From Hawksworthiomyces lignivorus (Eukaryota; Ascomycota; Sordariomycetes; Ophiostomatales; Ophiostomataceae), in contig NTMA01000008.1 of NCBI GenBank assembly GCA_002917075.1, positions 806,001 to 870,000 of the forward strand: 64,000 nt of DNA. The letters are read 5' to 3'. A program made the position numbers and the translations under genes. Positions 23,551 to 34,822 of this stretch are shown piece by piece (within the stretch, counting starts at the first letter, position 1; every line of letters begins with the position of its first letter). Below the pieces are notes generated by a model. It did no database searches and was not told the origin of the DNA. It saw only the letters and a list, made by a program, of their open reading frames with translations.

Positions 23551-26419
23551 ATGGCAGAAACCCCAAAGGTTGACATGGCCGAGAACCAGCGAAGTGAGCA
23601 AACTTCGGCTCGCACATGGCAAGCTTGTCAGCCATGCCGGCGCAGAAAGGTAGCTGCGCGTGGATCAGACTGAAAATGAGCTAGCTCGTGTCTAACCCAG
23701 AGTATAGGTAAAATGCGATGGCAAGCAGCCGTGCCACAATTGTAGCTCACGTGGACAAGCTTGCGAATTCCCAGAGGCAAAGGACAATGCTTCTGCTAGT
23801 CGATAGTATGTTGCGCCTCAGTATCTCCAAAGAGAATCTATAACCAATGTCTGCTTTTTTTTGATTTCTCACCAGTGCACCTGCTCATACCTCATATAGC
23901 TATGCTGCGTCCTTCGAAGCTAGGTTCCAACAAATGGACTTGATGTGCCAGAAATTAGAAGGCGTCGCGGCACAGCTTACACGTGCAGTTGAAGCTTTTA
24001 ACCGAGCTGAGCATTCTCCTAGAACGAACAACAGCATTGACGAAAACCTCGTTAGTGCTGCTAGCGTCCTACAGTCTTTCCCAAAGGAGAGCGTCGATGA
24101 TCTGCATCGTTCCGAGCTTGAGAACACTCTACGACTGGATCCTATGCTCTCCGCGGCGAGAGCTTTAAATGAGATATTACCAGCATCTTCAATACTGAAC
24201 AACAATGGCGAAGATTCTGAATCTACCGACTCAAGCAATTCGTACGAGAGACTCGATGAGAACGACCAAGGAGCTCTCGATGGCGAGGGTGTAACGGACC
24301 AGGCTGTAGCGTTGGTGACAGACTCATACGGTCGTCTTCGGTAAGACTTTCTGTTCAGTTCGTAATCCTCTCACACTCTTGATAAGAATGCTTACACATC
24401 ATCACGAAACAGCTTCGTTGGAGGTGCAACAAATAAAATGCTCATCGACGCTGCAAAAAGCATGTCACCTAGTTCTCGAACTCATCAAATGCAGACCCCC
24501 GGCTCAAACAATTCGGTAGTTGTTACTGGCACCCAGCAAGATGACGAATCACCCCAAGAGGACGAGGATGTTGAACTGCCATTATTTGTACGCGGGAAGA
24601 CGTGGCCTGAACTTCCATTCCTGCCGAGACCCGAGCAGCTCTCCCGACCACCGCAGTATGTTTCAGACCTTCTCGTCGGTCTCTACTTTGACAAGCTTCA
24701 CTACACATTTCCAGTTCTTTTTAAACCACATTTCATGCGCAGCTATGCAAAAATGCTTCGAAGCGGTCCCAACCCTAGTCCTGGTGTTCTGGACAAAGAA
24801 TTTCTAGCAGTTTTCTTCGCTGTATGTGCATGTGCTTCGGGCCTCCTCCCGACAGGCCCAGAAAGAGGATTTCCTGGCCATGAATATTATGAGAAGGCCT
24901 TGCTTTTGCACTATACTTCACCAGGTCAAGCCTCCCTCGAGAGAGTACAGTGTCTTGGTCTCCTTGCTATGTGCACCGCAAGCTGGAATACATTGGCACA
25001 CAGCTGGAGCTTGGCTGGCCAAGCGGTACGATCATCTATGGATATTGGGTTTCACATTAACACGAGATCTGTAAGTAATTTCTTCAACATGAAAGAGACT
25101 AGCTCGTGTCTCAGATTAACATAGGATTGTATCTAGATGACCACAAATGCCGCTAAGTCCGGCAACAGCATAGAAATGCTTAGACACCACATTGCAAGAA
25201 GGACGTGGTGGAGCGTATTTTGCCTCGAGCGGTAAGAAAACTCATCTATTCTTACGGTATTTGCTCTGGCAATTGCAAAGATGCTAACTGTACTATAAGA
25301 ACCGTGTCGATTTGTTTAGGGAGGCCTGTAGCAGTTGATGAAAATGACTGCTACTGTGAGCTCCCTCTCGATCTTAGCGACGAGGACCTCGAAGACCACT
25401 GCCAGTCCACTGGTAAGACAAACGGTCGAAGTAATCGCTTGTCTTCTGAAAAGCCACCTCTCACGGGCTTCCTCGCTTTTGCTCGCCTTTGTCAGATTTC
25501 TGCCAAAATTCAACAACTTAGCTCACCATTACGCCTTCGACAACTCTCCTCATTCACAACCACAAAGAAAATTTTCTCGCGTGTAGCATCACTAGACCAG
25601 GCTCTGCGTCGATGGCTGGAGACGCTCCCAGATTCTGTCCGATTTTCTGCTAATGCAATTGAACAGCACGCCGGTGGGGATTCAGGACTCATCATGTGCA
25701 TAATTGTATTCATCGTACATGCAGGCTCTCTTCTCAACCTATACAGGTGTGTACAAATCCGTTGATATTTCTAAAATATTTGGGTATTGATATGCCGATT
25801 TCATCAGATGTTTAGCATATGAGCCGAAACGAAGCGACGCAATGTCTGAAAAAAAGGAAGAGGCTATAGAACAATGCATTAGTGCAGCAAGAAGTTGTAT
25901 CAATGCAGCTGAACTTGTTCGTGACCTTGTTCCACCATCACACTATCTTGCCATTTGCGTCCATTGTCTTACTCTGTCGGGAGTTGCATTGTGAGTAAAA
26001 TATTTGATCCAATGAGTCTATCTCTATGAGTTGCGGTAATTCTAAACAATTTTGTTATTAGGTTGCGCATGTCAAAGCAACCACCAGACAGCAAGACAAT
26101 AGAAGACGCAGAAATGTGCGTCGGTTTTCTAAAAGACCTCGAACAGCGCTGGTCTGGAGCCAGTCGAAGTAGGGCGATCATAGAACATCTACTTGCAGAA
26201 TCCTTAAAAAACAGCGGTGGTCACGATTTCCAGCAGTTTTCAGAAGCTATCGATCCTCGTGAATCGTGGAACACAAACCAAAAACGGACGTTTGCCGAGT
26301 TTGATGGCAGTAATGGCTCTCATTTAGAGGACGCACTATGGCGCGATATGCCCTGGACAGATCTTCTAGAGAGCAATGATGCAGTACAATTTGGGGCTTG
26401 GGGCAATATGACACAATGA
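23551..26419 (+). CDS. Zn2Cys6 transcription factor with Fungal_trans domain (800 aa)
   Basis: Eight exons: 23551..23649, 23708..23805, 23876..24340, 24413..25070, 25137..25231, 25300..25746, 25808..25990, 26062..26419; 2403 nt, phases consistent. The binuclear zinc cluster uses Cys 26, 29, 36, 42, 45 and 52 (ACQPCRRRKVKCDGKQPCHN then CSSRGQAC) and is interrupted by the first intron after RRRK. Middle-homology marks follow: SYGRLRFVGGATNKMLIDA, PPQYVSDLLVGLYFDKLHY, FPVLFKPHFM, HSWSLAGQAVRSSMDIGFH, RRTWWSVFCLER and SICLGRPVAVDENDC. Such proteins bind CGG-type repeats in the nucleus and usually control adjacent pathway genes. Its place between the aminotransferase and dehydrogenase makes it the best candidate local regulator of this block. 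Confidence 0.9.
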
Positions 26420-26516
26420 CTGTTTTTAGATAATATTACTGGAGCGATTAGTATAACTGTTGTGGCCCGGGTGTTGTAGCACTTGTAAATATAGCATACG
26501 ACAATACTATGTAGCT

Positions 26517-27892
26517 TTACTCTTGATTCATTACTATAATTTTTATGTCTTTTCTCGCGTGCTGTGCTTCAAACGCCTCAGAAGCTCTAGTTAATGGATA
26601 TGTCGAAGTTATCAATGGTTTCAGATTGACTTTGTTTGACGAAAGAAGATGAATGGCGTCCTCAAAACAGCCTGGTGTATACCGAACAGTTCCTAACAGT
26701 GCGTCAAGTGTTCAAAGTTAGTGTTGGACGAAATCTTCAACTCTGTCTCGGCATGTTCCAATATCACTAGCCATTACTCACCTTTGATAGTCAACTCTTT
26801 TGCAGTAAGTAGGAATAAAGGCGCAGGGGTGAGTGGCTTTCCTAGACCAGCTTGAATCATGGTACCGCCGGGCTTGAGCATAGCCACGCCCATTTGCACA
26901 CAAATGTCGGCGCCGCTTGCTTCAACAGCGACATCGAAACCATGTCCGACTTCATACCTGCTGATTATCTGACTTGCATAGCGTTGCGCAAATTCCAGTG
27001 AATCCTGAGGTGCACCGGTATATCTTGGTGTTTTAATGCCCTCGTCCGCACCATATGACTCGGCAAATTGTGCTCGAGATTCTTCAATGTCGAACATGAC
27101 AATTTTTTTAACTCCATAGGCTCGAGCGACTGCCAACACAAGTAGTCCCAGAGGCCCACATCCACTATTGTCCGTAACAAACAGCAAAAGCAGAGCATGG
27201 TCAGCAAATAAAAAATAGGTAATAGGCAACTTTTGAGCCTAACGAAAGTCAAGGCCCAACAAAAAAGGTGTGCTCACAAAATCGCCAAAGTCTGACTGAT
27301 ATTGAGGCCTGCGCGTCTTGCGACTTGAACAGCAACAGCCAGTGGTTGAATTGCCCCGGCTTCCTCCCACGATACGTTATCTGGAATTGGGACGGCCATC
27401 GAGGCTCGACATACAAAGTATTGGCAGAGCGTTCCGTCGACCGGGTCTAGACCGCAGTACCTAAGGTCGATGCAGATATTTGGGTTCCCTCGTAGGCAAA
27501 ATTCACAGCTATATAACGTCTTAATGTTTGATATTCACTTATGGAGGAGCCCAAGGCAAGCGATAAAGACATATCTGCAATCGTACTTACTTTAGACAGG
27601 CGAAACCGGGCTCAATGGCGACTCTTTGGCCAACTTTTCTATCTTTGACATTGCTACCAACCTGTTCAATGAGACCCGATGACTCATGCCCAAGTACTAG
27701 TTGTCTCGATACCGCGTCATTCTCCCAGTTGTGGCTATCAGAGCCACAGATACCTGTGGAAATGATCTTCACCAAGACTTCACCATCACCAGGTGTCCTC
27801 ACCGGCCTTTGGTGAATTTCAAGCCGACGGGCGCCGACCCAAACGACAGCACGGTTGGAAGATGGAAGTCGTTCCGCCATAGCTGTTGCCAT
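26517..27892 (-). CDS. Zinc medium-chain dehydrogenase, polyol type (363 aa)
   Basis: Four exons: 27591..27892, 27278..27508, 26782..27164, 26517..26692; 1092 nt, phases consistent. Starts at the first ATG (MATAMAERLPSS). Catalytic-zinc residues are seen in TGICGSDSHNW, GHESSG and RVAIEPG; the structural-zinc cysteines in CLNCEFCLRGNPNIC; the nucleotide fold in FGCGPLGLL followed by VMFDIEESRAQF, where the acidic residue after the second strand favours NAD+. This matches sorbitol/xylitol/L-arabinitol dehydrogenases, which oxidise a polyol secondary alcohol to a ketose in the cytosol. The exact substrate is not determined. It ends 97 bp from the stop of the regulator (convergent) and is co-oriented with the aldolase gene. 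Confidence 0.9.
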
Positions 27893-28364
27893 AATTACGA
27901 CGCATTGTGGTCAGTGCTTCGCGTAACTAGTAGTGCCGCAATTTTAAAAAGAAAAATAAAATAAAATTAGCGAGGATGTGTGAAATTTAGCGCTAATGAT
28001 AGCATGCAGGTACTGTCGGATCGGAGCCCGGTCCGACAGGTTTAGTACATACCGTCAGCAAAGAGCCACATTTTACCGGATGCTGTGTTGCTGAATAATT
28101 AAGTATAGCTAGATGCCAATTATGGCAGAACAATACATTCTCTACAAAATTCTTGAGTATGCCCTAAGTCTGGTTGATAAGCGACCAGGGGAGACGCATG
28201 TCTCTGCACCGATTCCTCACTGTAATTCCAGATCTCTGTCTTGGATGTTAACTTATTGTCATATGCATACTAAAGTATCTAGAATATCTTGGCTCATATG
28301 GCCAAAAATGCTAAACTATCTGCAGTCTCAGCTGCTCTGCAAAGGCATATCCGGCCGAGAAGCT
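27893..28364. other. Intergenic between dehydrogenase and aldolase
   Basis: Promoter side of the dehydrogenase gene and 3' flank of the aldolase gene. A partial palindrome (GTCGGATCGGAGCCCGGTCCGAC) lies at 28015-28037 and could be a DNA-binding site or hairpin. Confidence 0.5.
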
Positions 28365-29436
28365 CTATATCCCATTTGTCTTCGTGATACTCTCTGGAGA
28401 GACCAGACCCTTTAGTTTCGCCATTTCACTGGACATCCAGGATGTCACAGCCACGATATCCGCGCCACAATTTACAAAGTGAAAGCCTTGATTGTACCTC
28501 GCCGCTGCCGCCTCTGCATCTAGAGCAAAGTGGCCGACATACTTTCCAGCGGCTAAGCCAGCCTTCAGAATGCGCTTCGATGCCTCTTGAACTTCAGGAA
28601 TGGAAGCGTGATCAAAAGCCACGTAGCCCATGGAGGACGCGAGATCGTTTGGTCCAATGAAGAGCATATCAATGCCGTCTACTGCGGCAATCTGCTCGAC
28701 ATTTTCAACGGCACGTCTACTCTCGATTTGTACACAAATCATGACATTGTCGTTGGCACTTAGCAGATAGTCGCGTCCCGTTTGGTTAAAAGCAGTGTTG
28801 GCAAACATTGCACCCGCGCCCCGAATACCAGTTGGCCACCGCTTGGATGGATATTTGCAAGCATTCACGATAGTTTGAGCTTGCTCCTGATGTGCGAAAT
28901 AACAATAAATGTCGAATGGTTAGAGTATGGTTAAAGCATTTGAGTAAAAGACCACCAGAGAGCTGGCCAGGCTTTTTGGAGGTTGGCACTCACAGCCGTC
29001 TCGCACATGGGCACCATGATGGCATGTGCACCACAATCCAGAGCGCGTTTTATCATCCATGGCTCGGTAGCAGGAATTCTGACTATCGGGGAAACGCCAG
29101 ATGTAGATATAGCAGCTACTTGGAGATGCATAACACTATCATCTATATTGCCATGTTCAGCATCGATGAGAACCCACTACTAGATGTGGATGTATGTCGT
29201 TTAGTTAGTGATATGCTTTCAAGAAAGCGACGACAGCCAGAAGATAGTCAATGGCGATTGCTCACGTCTTCACCTAGAGGGGCTACTGTCTTCGCCAACG
29301 AATAGCCTGGAAATTCGAGCCATTGCCCTACACATGGGCCCTCCCCCTGCTTTGCCCGCTCGAGCGCAGCGCGCAACCGAGTCTTCCCAGTCGAATCGAC
29401 TACCGGGGGTGCGATTAGGTCAGTCGGATGCGACAT
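28365..29436 (-). CDS. HpcH/HpaI-family aldolase (291 aa)
   Basis: Three exons: 29266..29436, 28994..29176, 28365..28886; all introns in phase 0. The family signature is seen in order: VGQWLEFPGYSLAKTVAPLG, WVLIDAEHGNIDDS, SPIVRIPATEPWMIKRALDC, GAHAIMVPMCETA, GIRGAGAM, VMICVQIESRRAVENVEQIA and GIDMLFIGPNDLASSMGY. The Glu (VQIESR) and Asp (GPNDLA) are the usual divalent-metal ligands and Arg in IVRIP the usual catalytic arginine of class II pyruvate aldolases. These enzymes split 2-keto-3-deoxy sugar acids or 4-hydroxy-2-oxo acids to pyruvate (or a 2-oxo acid) plus an aldehyde; fungal members include the rhamnonate-pathway aldolase. A decayed monooxygenase starts about 300 bp beyond its ATG. 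Confidence 0.9.
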
Positions 29437-29749
29437 ATCTTCTGCTCAGATGGAAAAAATGAGGCGTCTAGAAATTCACCATGTCAAAGCACATTTGGTG
29501 TCTGTGGTATAAATGAATGTCACGCACATAAACTTTATTCAGATGGTGCAATAGTTATCAGAGAAGAATTCGGATCTCGGGCCGCTAATTTAGAGACATC
29601 TAGTGTACATGCAAAAATGTGACCAATAGATAACACAAAGTACATACCTCTAAACGATAAGAGGCGCCGCGTATTTGCGGCATCCTGAGAATGCCGGAGC
29701 CGTATCGCAGAGAAGCGCTTAATCATGAAGATGCAAATCAGGAAGGAAA

Positions 29750-30613
29750 GTATGGATGGGCATAATATTAACCGGCACATTCCGGCTGCCCGTAAGACAC
29801 TGAAAGAGAAGGTGATGTTGCTGTTCAAAAGCTATCCGGGTACTTCCCGTATCAATAGGAAACCAAAAAAAGAGCTGCATTTCGTCGTTAACATAGCATG
29901 CAGCGCACCTTACCCATATCTTCATAAGAATATGGTCTGCTTATTGGGCGATGCTGGGCACCCGGTACGTTACAACTAGAGCTTTCTTTTATTTTACCAA
30001 ATTAACAACGCGTTTATGTACAACAGATGGTGCCCCGCCAGAGCCAAGGAGCTTGCATAGCAATTAAAGATGCTAGTGCCCTTAAAATTCTATTTAGCAA
30101 GAAGTACTTCAGTGGTGATATCAACGAAGCTCTGTCCGTATATAATTCGATACGCTTGCCACGTGTAACACGAGTACAATCCTCAGCGGCACGAGCTGCC
30201 TACAATATTAACGAACGTATTGGTAAGTCACAAGTCTACGCTTCCTCGCATAACTATTTGTCTGGTAGCCACAAAGCCACCCTTTGTAATAGTATGGCAA
30301 CTGATTGTTTGCACTCTCCCGGTGTCTAGGTTTCTCGAATAACACAAACACTGCCACGTACAAGGTGGAAGACGAAAAGCAGAAGCTCACTATAGAAGAG
30401 ATGAATGCGTAAGTATTATCTTCACTCGTAGACACAGCCTCACACGAACTAATTTCCCCATTTCATCTCCGCCGGAATAGTTATGACATGTACATGGATG
30501 TTAAAGAAGCTCTCGCTAGGACAAGAGGTCAAACATTTGGTGCAAAATATTCAAAAGGCCTCCCAATTGTGTTGGAGCTGCTAATTGGGGTCGTAATTGA
30601 CAAAGACATGTAG
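29750..30613 (+). pseudogene. FAD-dependent monooxygenase, 3' half only
   Basis: The C-terminal half of a salicylate-hydroxylase-type flavoprotein remains: APYPYLHKNMVCLLGDAGHP (FAD ribityl-binding GD motif), MVPRQSQGACIAIKDASAL, LPRVTRVQSSAARAAYNINE, GFSNNTNTATYKVEDEKQKL and TIEEMNAYDMY. Its splice sites still work in phase (ends at 29964, then 30027..30222, one exon from 30330, last from 30481 to the stop). The N-terminal Rossmann segment with GxGxxG, normally 250-300 residues upstream, is absent: only about 300 bp separates it from the opposite-strand aldolase start. I read it as a truncated relic; expression of a short product cannot be excluded. Confidence 0.75.
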
Positions 30614-31121
30614 CGCATTTCATTGCTTACATATATAACTTTCGTTGACAAGACGTTACTTGAAAGGCCGTATTGCTATACTTGAACTATTTATGACCAT
30701 AGACCACCAACGTGCTGCAGACACCTAGCATATATTCTAGCTATTTAGCATTTAGTAGACCAAAAGATGTTTTAATACTGACAAAATTTTAGACAAGAAT
30801 ATGCTGCTCGTTGTAGTTTATTTTCTTCGTATAATACAGCTTTAATATCAACTCATTCCTAGCCTTGACATTTCTAGTGCTAAAAGCCGCAAGTGCTTGG
30901 GTGTCCGACGTCATAAATCCCACCTATCTCTGTCAAGCGAGATCCGGCCGACAACTCCGATGAAATCTACAACCAATCATAGCATCCCAGTTTGCTCATC
31001 TTGGAGGTGTTCAGTGTCTCATTTTATATTTTTAATACTTCTTTTCGTGATAGATAACCAAAGACCTACGTACAATTCAAAAATTTCAAAGACACTACAT
31101 ACACGTGAAGAGACATCTATC
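30614..31121. other. Intergenic upstream of DLH-like gene
   Basis: AT-rich. An in-frame ATG at 30960 could extend the downstream protein by 54 residues, but this extension lacks family-like sequence. Confidence 0.45.
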
Positions 31122-32673
31122 ATGTTTGTCAGCTCAAGTACTCCGGCAATGCCTCTCCCCGAGCCCCGACTTCGGTCGATTCGTGCGGGGATCTCCATCT
31201 TGCCGCCACTTTCGCGCAAAGGTAGCGGACCGGGACTCATCGTTTTATGCCCTGAGACATCAGATCCGCTTGCTATATCGGAAGGCGTGCCATGGCCGCT
31301 TGTCAAGTGGGCGGAAGAGGGCTATACTGTCGTTCACATTCAACCTCAAACCCTGGCAGATGGGGACGCTGCTTTGCGGTATGGCCTAGCCGCACTGGCC
31401 GACTGTGACAGCTGTGTGCCTAAAGCTAAAGTGGGATTAGTTGGTACGTGTGTTTATGTGCTAAATTTCTTTCTAATTAAAATCCAAGCTTATTGACGCT
31501 GATACTATGTGTCTGGGCAGCCTATGGAATATCTTTGTGGAAGAGCATTGAAGCATCTCTTGCAAATCATAAGGAGATTGTTGGTGCAGTTGTATATGCC
31601 GATAATGCAGAGAAAATATTGCCAACATCGTCAACGTCGCTACCGTTTCTGCAGCACCTGGCTGGCGCTGCATCACATGGCAGAACCTTGGAGCGGGCTG
31701 ATGGCACAACGTGTTACTGGTATCCAAATGCCAAGTCTTACCGTTTTGCCGTGCCTTTCCAGGATGATTTCCACTACGCGACTGAAGCCGTGTCGCATAC
31801 TCGGAGCCTTACATTTCTCAAGCCTCTTATTGGAGGGCCGTTCTTCGATCTCGAAACTATTTGGGATGAACATACGTATTACGAATTTGAAGATCGCTCA
31901 GTGGAGCATACCATGAGTACCATGGTTCAGGAGCCCTACGTAAACCATGTGCCTACGGTACGGAATCAGATCCTTTCTTCAGTACAGTGTCCAGATGTAC
32001 AATGTCTGAGATGCCTTTAAACCAAAAAGAAACAAAATTTTTTTTTACAGCATATCTCTTCTGGTGCGGCACTAATATGACGCGTTAGATAACCGGAGGA
32101 ATTGGGCGAACGAAACTGTCAAATTTTTACCGAGACCATTTTATTTTCAATAATTCCGCCGATACAGAACTTGAATTAATCAGCCGCACCGTCGGGATAG
32201 ATCGTGTCGTCGATGAATTTATCTACAAATTTACTCACGATACTTTTCTTGACTGGATGTAAGTAGAACCAGGTCATGTAGGAGAAAAACTACGGAAGAA
32301 GTAGAGGCAACAATAGAAGTGATTGGCTTTCTTCAATTGCTGACGCACCACCCCTCTTCACAGGTTGCCCGGTGTCCCTCCAACGGGAAAGAGAGTTGAG
32401 GTGCCTTTCACAGCTGTTGTTAATATACGTGGAGACCGCTTATACCACGAACACATAGCTTGGGATCAGGGAAGCGTGCTGGCACAACTTGGTTTACTTC
32501 CCGAGTATCTTCCTTTCCCATATCCCGTCCCTGGAAAAAGCTCCGCAGGAGGCCATGATGCGAAGTATGAATACCGTCTTCCTGTTGCCGGAATCGAAAC
32601 GTCTCTCAAATTGCGGGAGAAGAACGCCGTGCAGTCGAACGAGATGTTCGCTTTTGGCGTTAGAAAATGTTAG
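31122..32673 (+). CDS. Dienelactone hydrolase-like/SnoaL-like fusion (412 aa)
   Basis: Four exons: 31122..31443, 31521..31957, 32089..32258, 32364..32673; 1239 nt, phases 1, 0, 2. The N-terminal two-thirds follows the dienelactone-hydrolase fold as seen in fungal carboxymethylenebutenolidase-like proteins (ISILPPLSRKGSGPGLIVLC, VKWAEEGYTVVHIQPQTL, EIVGAVVYAD). The C-terminal third resembles an NTF2/SnoaL-like domain (FYRDHFIF, ISRTVGIDRVVDEFIYKFTH, DWMLPGVPPTGKRVEVPFTA, YHEHIAWDQGSVLAQLGLLP). In classical enzymes the nucleophile is a Cys in G-x-C-x-G-G; at the equivalent place this protein has VGLVAYGISLWK with no Cys or Ser at the expected spot. It may be a non-hydrolytic or altered enzyme. 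Substrate and activity are unknown. Confidence 0.78.
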
Positions 32674-34822
32674 TCTCATTGTACATAGCCTGATAAAGGA
32701 ATATCTGCTTCAAATGAGCTCTCTGTGATCTCAATAGCCTATTTCAGCCTGCGTTTATTCCGAATAGTGTAAGTCAGAAGGTAGTGAAAATCAAAATTTG
32801 TCTCCGTATGTGTACGTTTAAATCACTCTGATGAAGACATCCTTCCTGACCCTGACATTTATTTTCCATCAGCACGGCAAAGACAAGAAGGTTAGTGAAA
32901 ACGGAGACTTGCTCGATCTAGAACATCGCGACTATCTCGGATAAACATTGCTGCTTGTGGCTAGTAACAACAGCTACGATGTCGGGGCCAGATTCTCATA
33001 CACAGAGCTGCCGGGATGCGTCGAGAGTCCAAATGGTTCATTATGTATGGCGTGGATCCAGCGGCCGAGGACGACCAGGGCGGATCAGTCACTGATGTTG
33101 CTGTGGAGTCGGAAACAACGAAGTCATAGAGTTTGTTCAAAAGAAGATCTGACTATAGAAATGGGCATAGGAAAGTAGGTAAGCAGAGAACTATGGAAAC
33201 CAGCCGGCACAGTCTCGCGCCCGTCAAGGAGATGCGCAATTTGGTGGCTAGTAGTCCAGCTGGTAGCAATAGCGGATTCATTGTTTTGCCAGATCTGTGT
33301 GTCTTGTCTGTCTGGATTAACCTCGAAGAGGTAGCACTAAAACTGGTCATCTGTGTTCGTCAATGCGGCTATCGCGGAACCTCTTTGCGCCATTTATATC
33401 GACTCTAGCGTTTTGATGCTTATCATAGCACAAGACAAAGTCACAGTATCAAGTGACCAAAAAATTAGACAAGATCACCAATTGATTAAAGTAATTGCAG
33501 AAATGATTGGAGGACTCATGGAGCCTAGTTACTCTCTAATGCAATAAGCGGCCATGCGACCATGCAGGTCAGAAGCTGAAGAATTGAGATAACATCTAGA
33601 GAGACGCATTGCTATTGACGGCGTTCACCTTCGAGCTGCCTTAAGCTGTCTCATAGCCTTGTCCTCTAGAGACTCGGGCAACTGGTACTACCTCACTTGC
33701 TTGGGGACCCCACATACGTGTGGAGCTGCCGACTGAGATGGTCTGACACTACTGCACATTCGAATGTTCCCTTATTCGAGATCCTAAATCTAACACATTG
33801 GAAAAGAAAAATCTGAGAGGGGCTCTTCCTAGATAATAAAGCGATGAGAACCTATGATCTAGCTGTATATAACTAATTTTAGTCTAGACAGGACCATAAG
33901 CGGCGCGCTGAGATGTCAGCTGAGCAAGAATGTTGTGAGTTATGATATTATGCCTTTATGGGCCCTCTGCAGTGTGGCAGGAGGTACAACTTTGGTCGGT
34001 CCATAAGTACGGTGTGATCTATTTGGCGTTTTCATATGCAGCCCTATCAACATAACGGTGCAATTATAGCCGCACAGGATGCATTTGCCGTGTCTTATGC
34101 AGCCAAAACAAGTACTAGTTGTGCCCGGCAGCCTCATATACAACACTGTCTTAAATCAGTGCAGCATGCAGCGTCAAGGTTGGGCATCTTAGGCTCCACT
34201 GCATAGAAATTGCACTTTGCTGTAGCTAACAGCAATATTCAGTCTCCTAAGTTTACTTCTCGACGGTGCACTTTTCTCCAGCTACCGGGATTGAGCAATG
34301 ACAGCAGCTACCCTCACAGAAGCTCTCGTTGACTACCAGAAAGTCAGAGGTATCCACATTGCTTATCTCTTTCCGATATCTGAACTCATACAACCCTCTC
34401 TTACAAGCAATGCGAGTCTTCGTCCTTTACTACAGAGATCAACACACAAGACTAGGTCACGTTAACTCCGCAATGTGCCAGCATGCTCTGGAGCGGCAAT
34501 TGCGCAGCCCCACAGTTGTGTCTATGACCACTCGACATTGCAAAAGATAACAGAAGTGAAAAGCACACGTAGAGTAGTACAAAGCAATTGCGATTACATT
34601 GCTTCAACGTCATCCTTCTATCTAACTCAAGTTGTATATTCTCCTATAAATTTCTATAAATATGCTATGCTGTCGCACCAGCCGACTGTTTGAAATTCTC
34701 ATCTACCACCATAGCTTCACCATTGAAGAAACTTGATTTTATGCAAAACTTTTGGCTGGAGATACATCTTGCACATCACTAGTTCTCACAAATCAGCTCG
34801 CGGAAAGACTTCATTCTGAAAT
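32674..34822. other. 2.1-kb region with no confident gene
   Basis: Several short plus-strand ORFs (32948-33178, 33133-33408, 33353-33547) have a protein-like look but no shared frame, splice model or family that I recognise; they may be decayed gene pieces. An ATG at 34297 begins an 18-codon ORF ending at a possible GTATCC donor and could be an upstream exon of the next gene, but no connecting exon was found. Confidence 0.4.
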
